Positions 62,660 to 64,000 of a stretch of 64,000 nucleotides of DNA are shown here, one piece after another. The notes under the pieces were generated by a model that was not told the origin of the DNA, ran no database searches, and saw only the letters and a program-made list of their open reading frames with translations. The stretch spans positions 27,626,228 to 27,690,227 of the forward strand of contig NC_090255.1 in the NCBI RefSeq assembly GCF_037325665.1, given 5' to 3'. How positions within the stretch are numbered: position 1 is the stretch's first letter; each line of letters begins with the position of its first letter. Position numbers and translations under genes: made by a program. The stretch comes from Littorina saxatilis (Eukaryota; Mollusca; Gastropoda; Littorinimorpha; Littorinidae).

Positions 62660-63415
62660 TGCCTTTAACTACCCAGATCTGTGATGTTGAGTCGAATCAT
62701 TTACACGGGAAGGAATAGTGCATTTAAGTCGAATCGTTTACAAGCAAAGGAGAGTACCTTTAACTACCAGATCTGCAATGTTGAGTCGAATAATTTACAC
62801 GGGAACGTCAATGCATTTAAGTCGAATCGTTTACACGGGAAAGAGAGTGCCTTTAACAACCTGAATCTGCGATGTTGAGTCGAATCGTTAACACGGGAAC
62901 GAACAGTGCCTTTAAGTCGACTCGTTTACACGGGAAAGAGAGCGCCTTTAACAACCCGAATCTGCGATGTTATCTACCCAGATTTGTGATAATGAGTCGA
63001 ATCATTACCACGCGCGGGAACGATCGTGGATTTAAGTTGAAACGTTTAAATGCAAAGGACAATACCTTTAACTACTCAGATTTGTGATGTTGAGTCGAAT
63101 CATTTACACTGGAACAAACAGTGCCTTTAAGTCGAAACGTTTACACGGGACAGAGAGTGCCTTTAACTATTCATATCCGCAATGTTGAATCGAATCGCTT
63201 GCACGGGAAAGAGAGTGCCTTTAAGTCGAATCGTTTACACGGGAAAGAGAGTGCCTTTAATTACCCAGATCCGCAATGTTGAGTCGAATCGTTTACACGG
63301 GAACGAACAGTGTCTTTAAGTCGAATCGTTTACACGGGAAAGAGAGTGCCTTTAACTACCCGGATCTGCGATGTTGAGTAGACTGAATCATATGCACGGG
63401 AAGGACTGTGCCTTT
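62660..63415. repeat. higher-order minisatellite, about 90-100 bp
   Basis: Units made of two related halves: one with GTTGAGTCGAATCRTTTACA and a GGATCTGCGATGTT-like block, the other with TTTAAGTCGAATCGTTTACA. Both end in CGGGAAAGAGAGTGCC or a variant. About eight units. The halves share TCGAATCGTTTACACGGGAA. Confidence 0.88.
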
Positions 63416-63682
63416 AACTGCACAGCTTGCACGTGCCGCACCCTAAGGTCCCTGCTGTGAAAACATTAATGTTTAAAGTTGTTTCAGGAAGTGTCCTTGT
63501 CATGTCAAGTTTCTGATCACAAGGACTCTATCGCTTTTTCTGCCAATCCCATGAGCTAATATCTGTCATATGGAATCAAGTGTCATAAATGTGATGTTGT
63601 GCGTAATAGCATGCTTTTATTTGCATTTTGACCAAAATATGACATCTAACACAGATAAAAAAAAAAAGAAGTCATTTTAAGC

Positions 63683-64000
63683 CCGGTGTAACTCGAAGAA
63701 AGTACTCCACGAAAAACTTGTTTCCTGGTAAAAATATAGTTACGACATATTTATTCCGCGCAAAGAACTCCCCAAGGAACAAAATAATGACTCCGACAAT
63801 GACATTTTTACTCCACGAAATTTACTCCGAGTACAAATATCGTAACGAGATGTTACTAATACCCCTGTCACACTAGGGCTGCGTCATCACGGCGTTCCCG
63901 CGGCGTCCAAGAAAAATGAAGAATGCAGCCCTAGTGTGACAGGGGTATGAAGAGTAATGTTTCGTGGAGGTTTTTTTCTTCTTGTACGACGTAAAGAAAC
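63683..64000. mobile_element. element G, copy 3, cut by window edge
   Basis: Begins CCGGTGTAACTCGAAGAAAG with ACTCCACGAAAAA and CTCCGAGTACAAAT words as at 52024, but is diverged. Interrupted by an 84-bp MITE. Confidence 0.75.
63862..63945. mobile_element. 84-bp MITE
   Basis: Ends CCCCTGTCACACTAGGGCTG and inverted CAGCCCTAGTGTGACAGGGG, exact over 20 bp or more, with TA on both sides (63860-63861, 63946-63947). Splits element G copy 3. Confidence 0.93.

Overview
This window looks like nuclear DNA of a mollusc, most likely a marine gastropod. The evidence is intron-containing animal genes, no operons, very long CA/GT microsatellites, and several dense repeat families. The families include SINEs with AAAG, TTGA or AAG tails and a roughly 0.85 kb element that resembles, from memory, high-copy repeats of periwinkle-type snails. 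Genes occupy a few per cent of the sequence. No rRNA, functional tRNA, CRISPR or bacterial feature was seen.

Three host genes are supported, all on the minus strand. (1) At 41852-50274 a complete seven-exon gene for the proteasome regulator PI31 (PSMF1), 293 residues, with every splice phase consistent. (2) At 53565-60706 a gene for a secreted 334-residue protein: signal peptide, a Q/N/P-rich segment, about three dozen NPGF repeats in one exon, and a C-terminal six-cysteine domain with the spacing of an inhibitor cystine knot. All its coding introns are phase 0. (3) At 13415-17824 the last three exons of a gene I could not name, encoding a charged, probably helical tail. Its middle exon is preceded by a 60-bp tandem array that repeats both the 3' splice site and the first exon codons. 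A decayed second copy of its last exon lies downstream at 12627-12735.

The rest is mobile DNA. 1-2400: a 31-bp minisatellite split by a SINE. 2690-9270: nested dispersed elements, a TA-inserted terminal-inverted-repeat (TIR) element inside a hairpin element, and microsatellites. 9268-11940: a pogo-type DNA transposon with a broken transposase between SINE pieces. 12600-18000: gene 3 and its repeats. 19379-24675: deep nesting of dispersed elements, an ACACGTGT-rich MITE, a tRNA-headed SINE and a long-TIR foldback. 27440-40805: two inverted dispersed repeats and a duplicated segment at 29.1-31.3 kb and 40.2-40.8 kb. The comparison of these two copies exposes a 1.1 kb insertion with a small Crypton-like ORF and a Tigger-like MITE. 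41852-50274: PSMF1 with MITEs and SINEs in its introns. 51938-53240: a tandem duplication. 53565-60706: the secreted-protein gene with a 2.8 kb TIR element in its first coding intron. 62059-64000: a SINE, a roughly 90-bp minisatellite, and a truncated element at the right edge.

Nothing suggests that the three genes act in one pathway. Paralogous copies repeatedly provide empty sites, so the insertion order of many elements can be read directly from the sequence.
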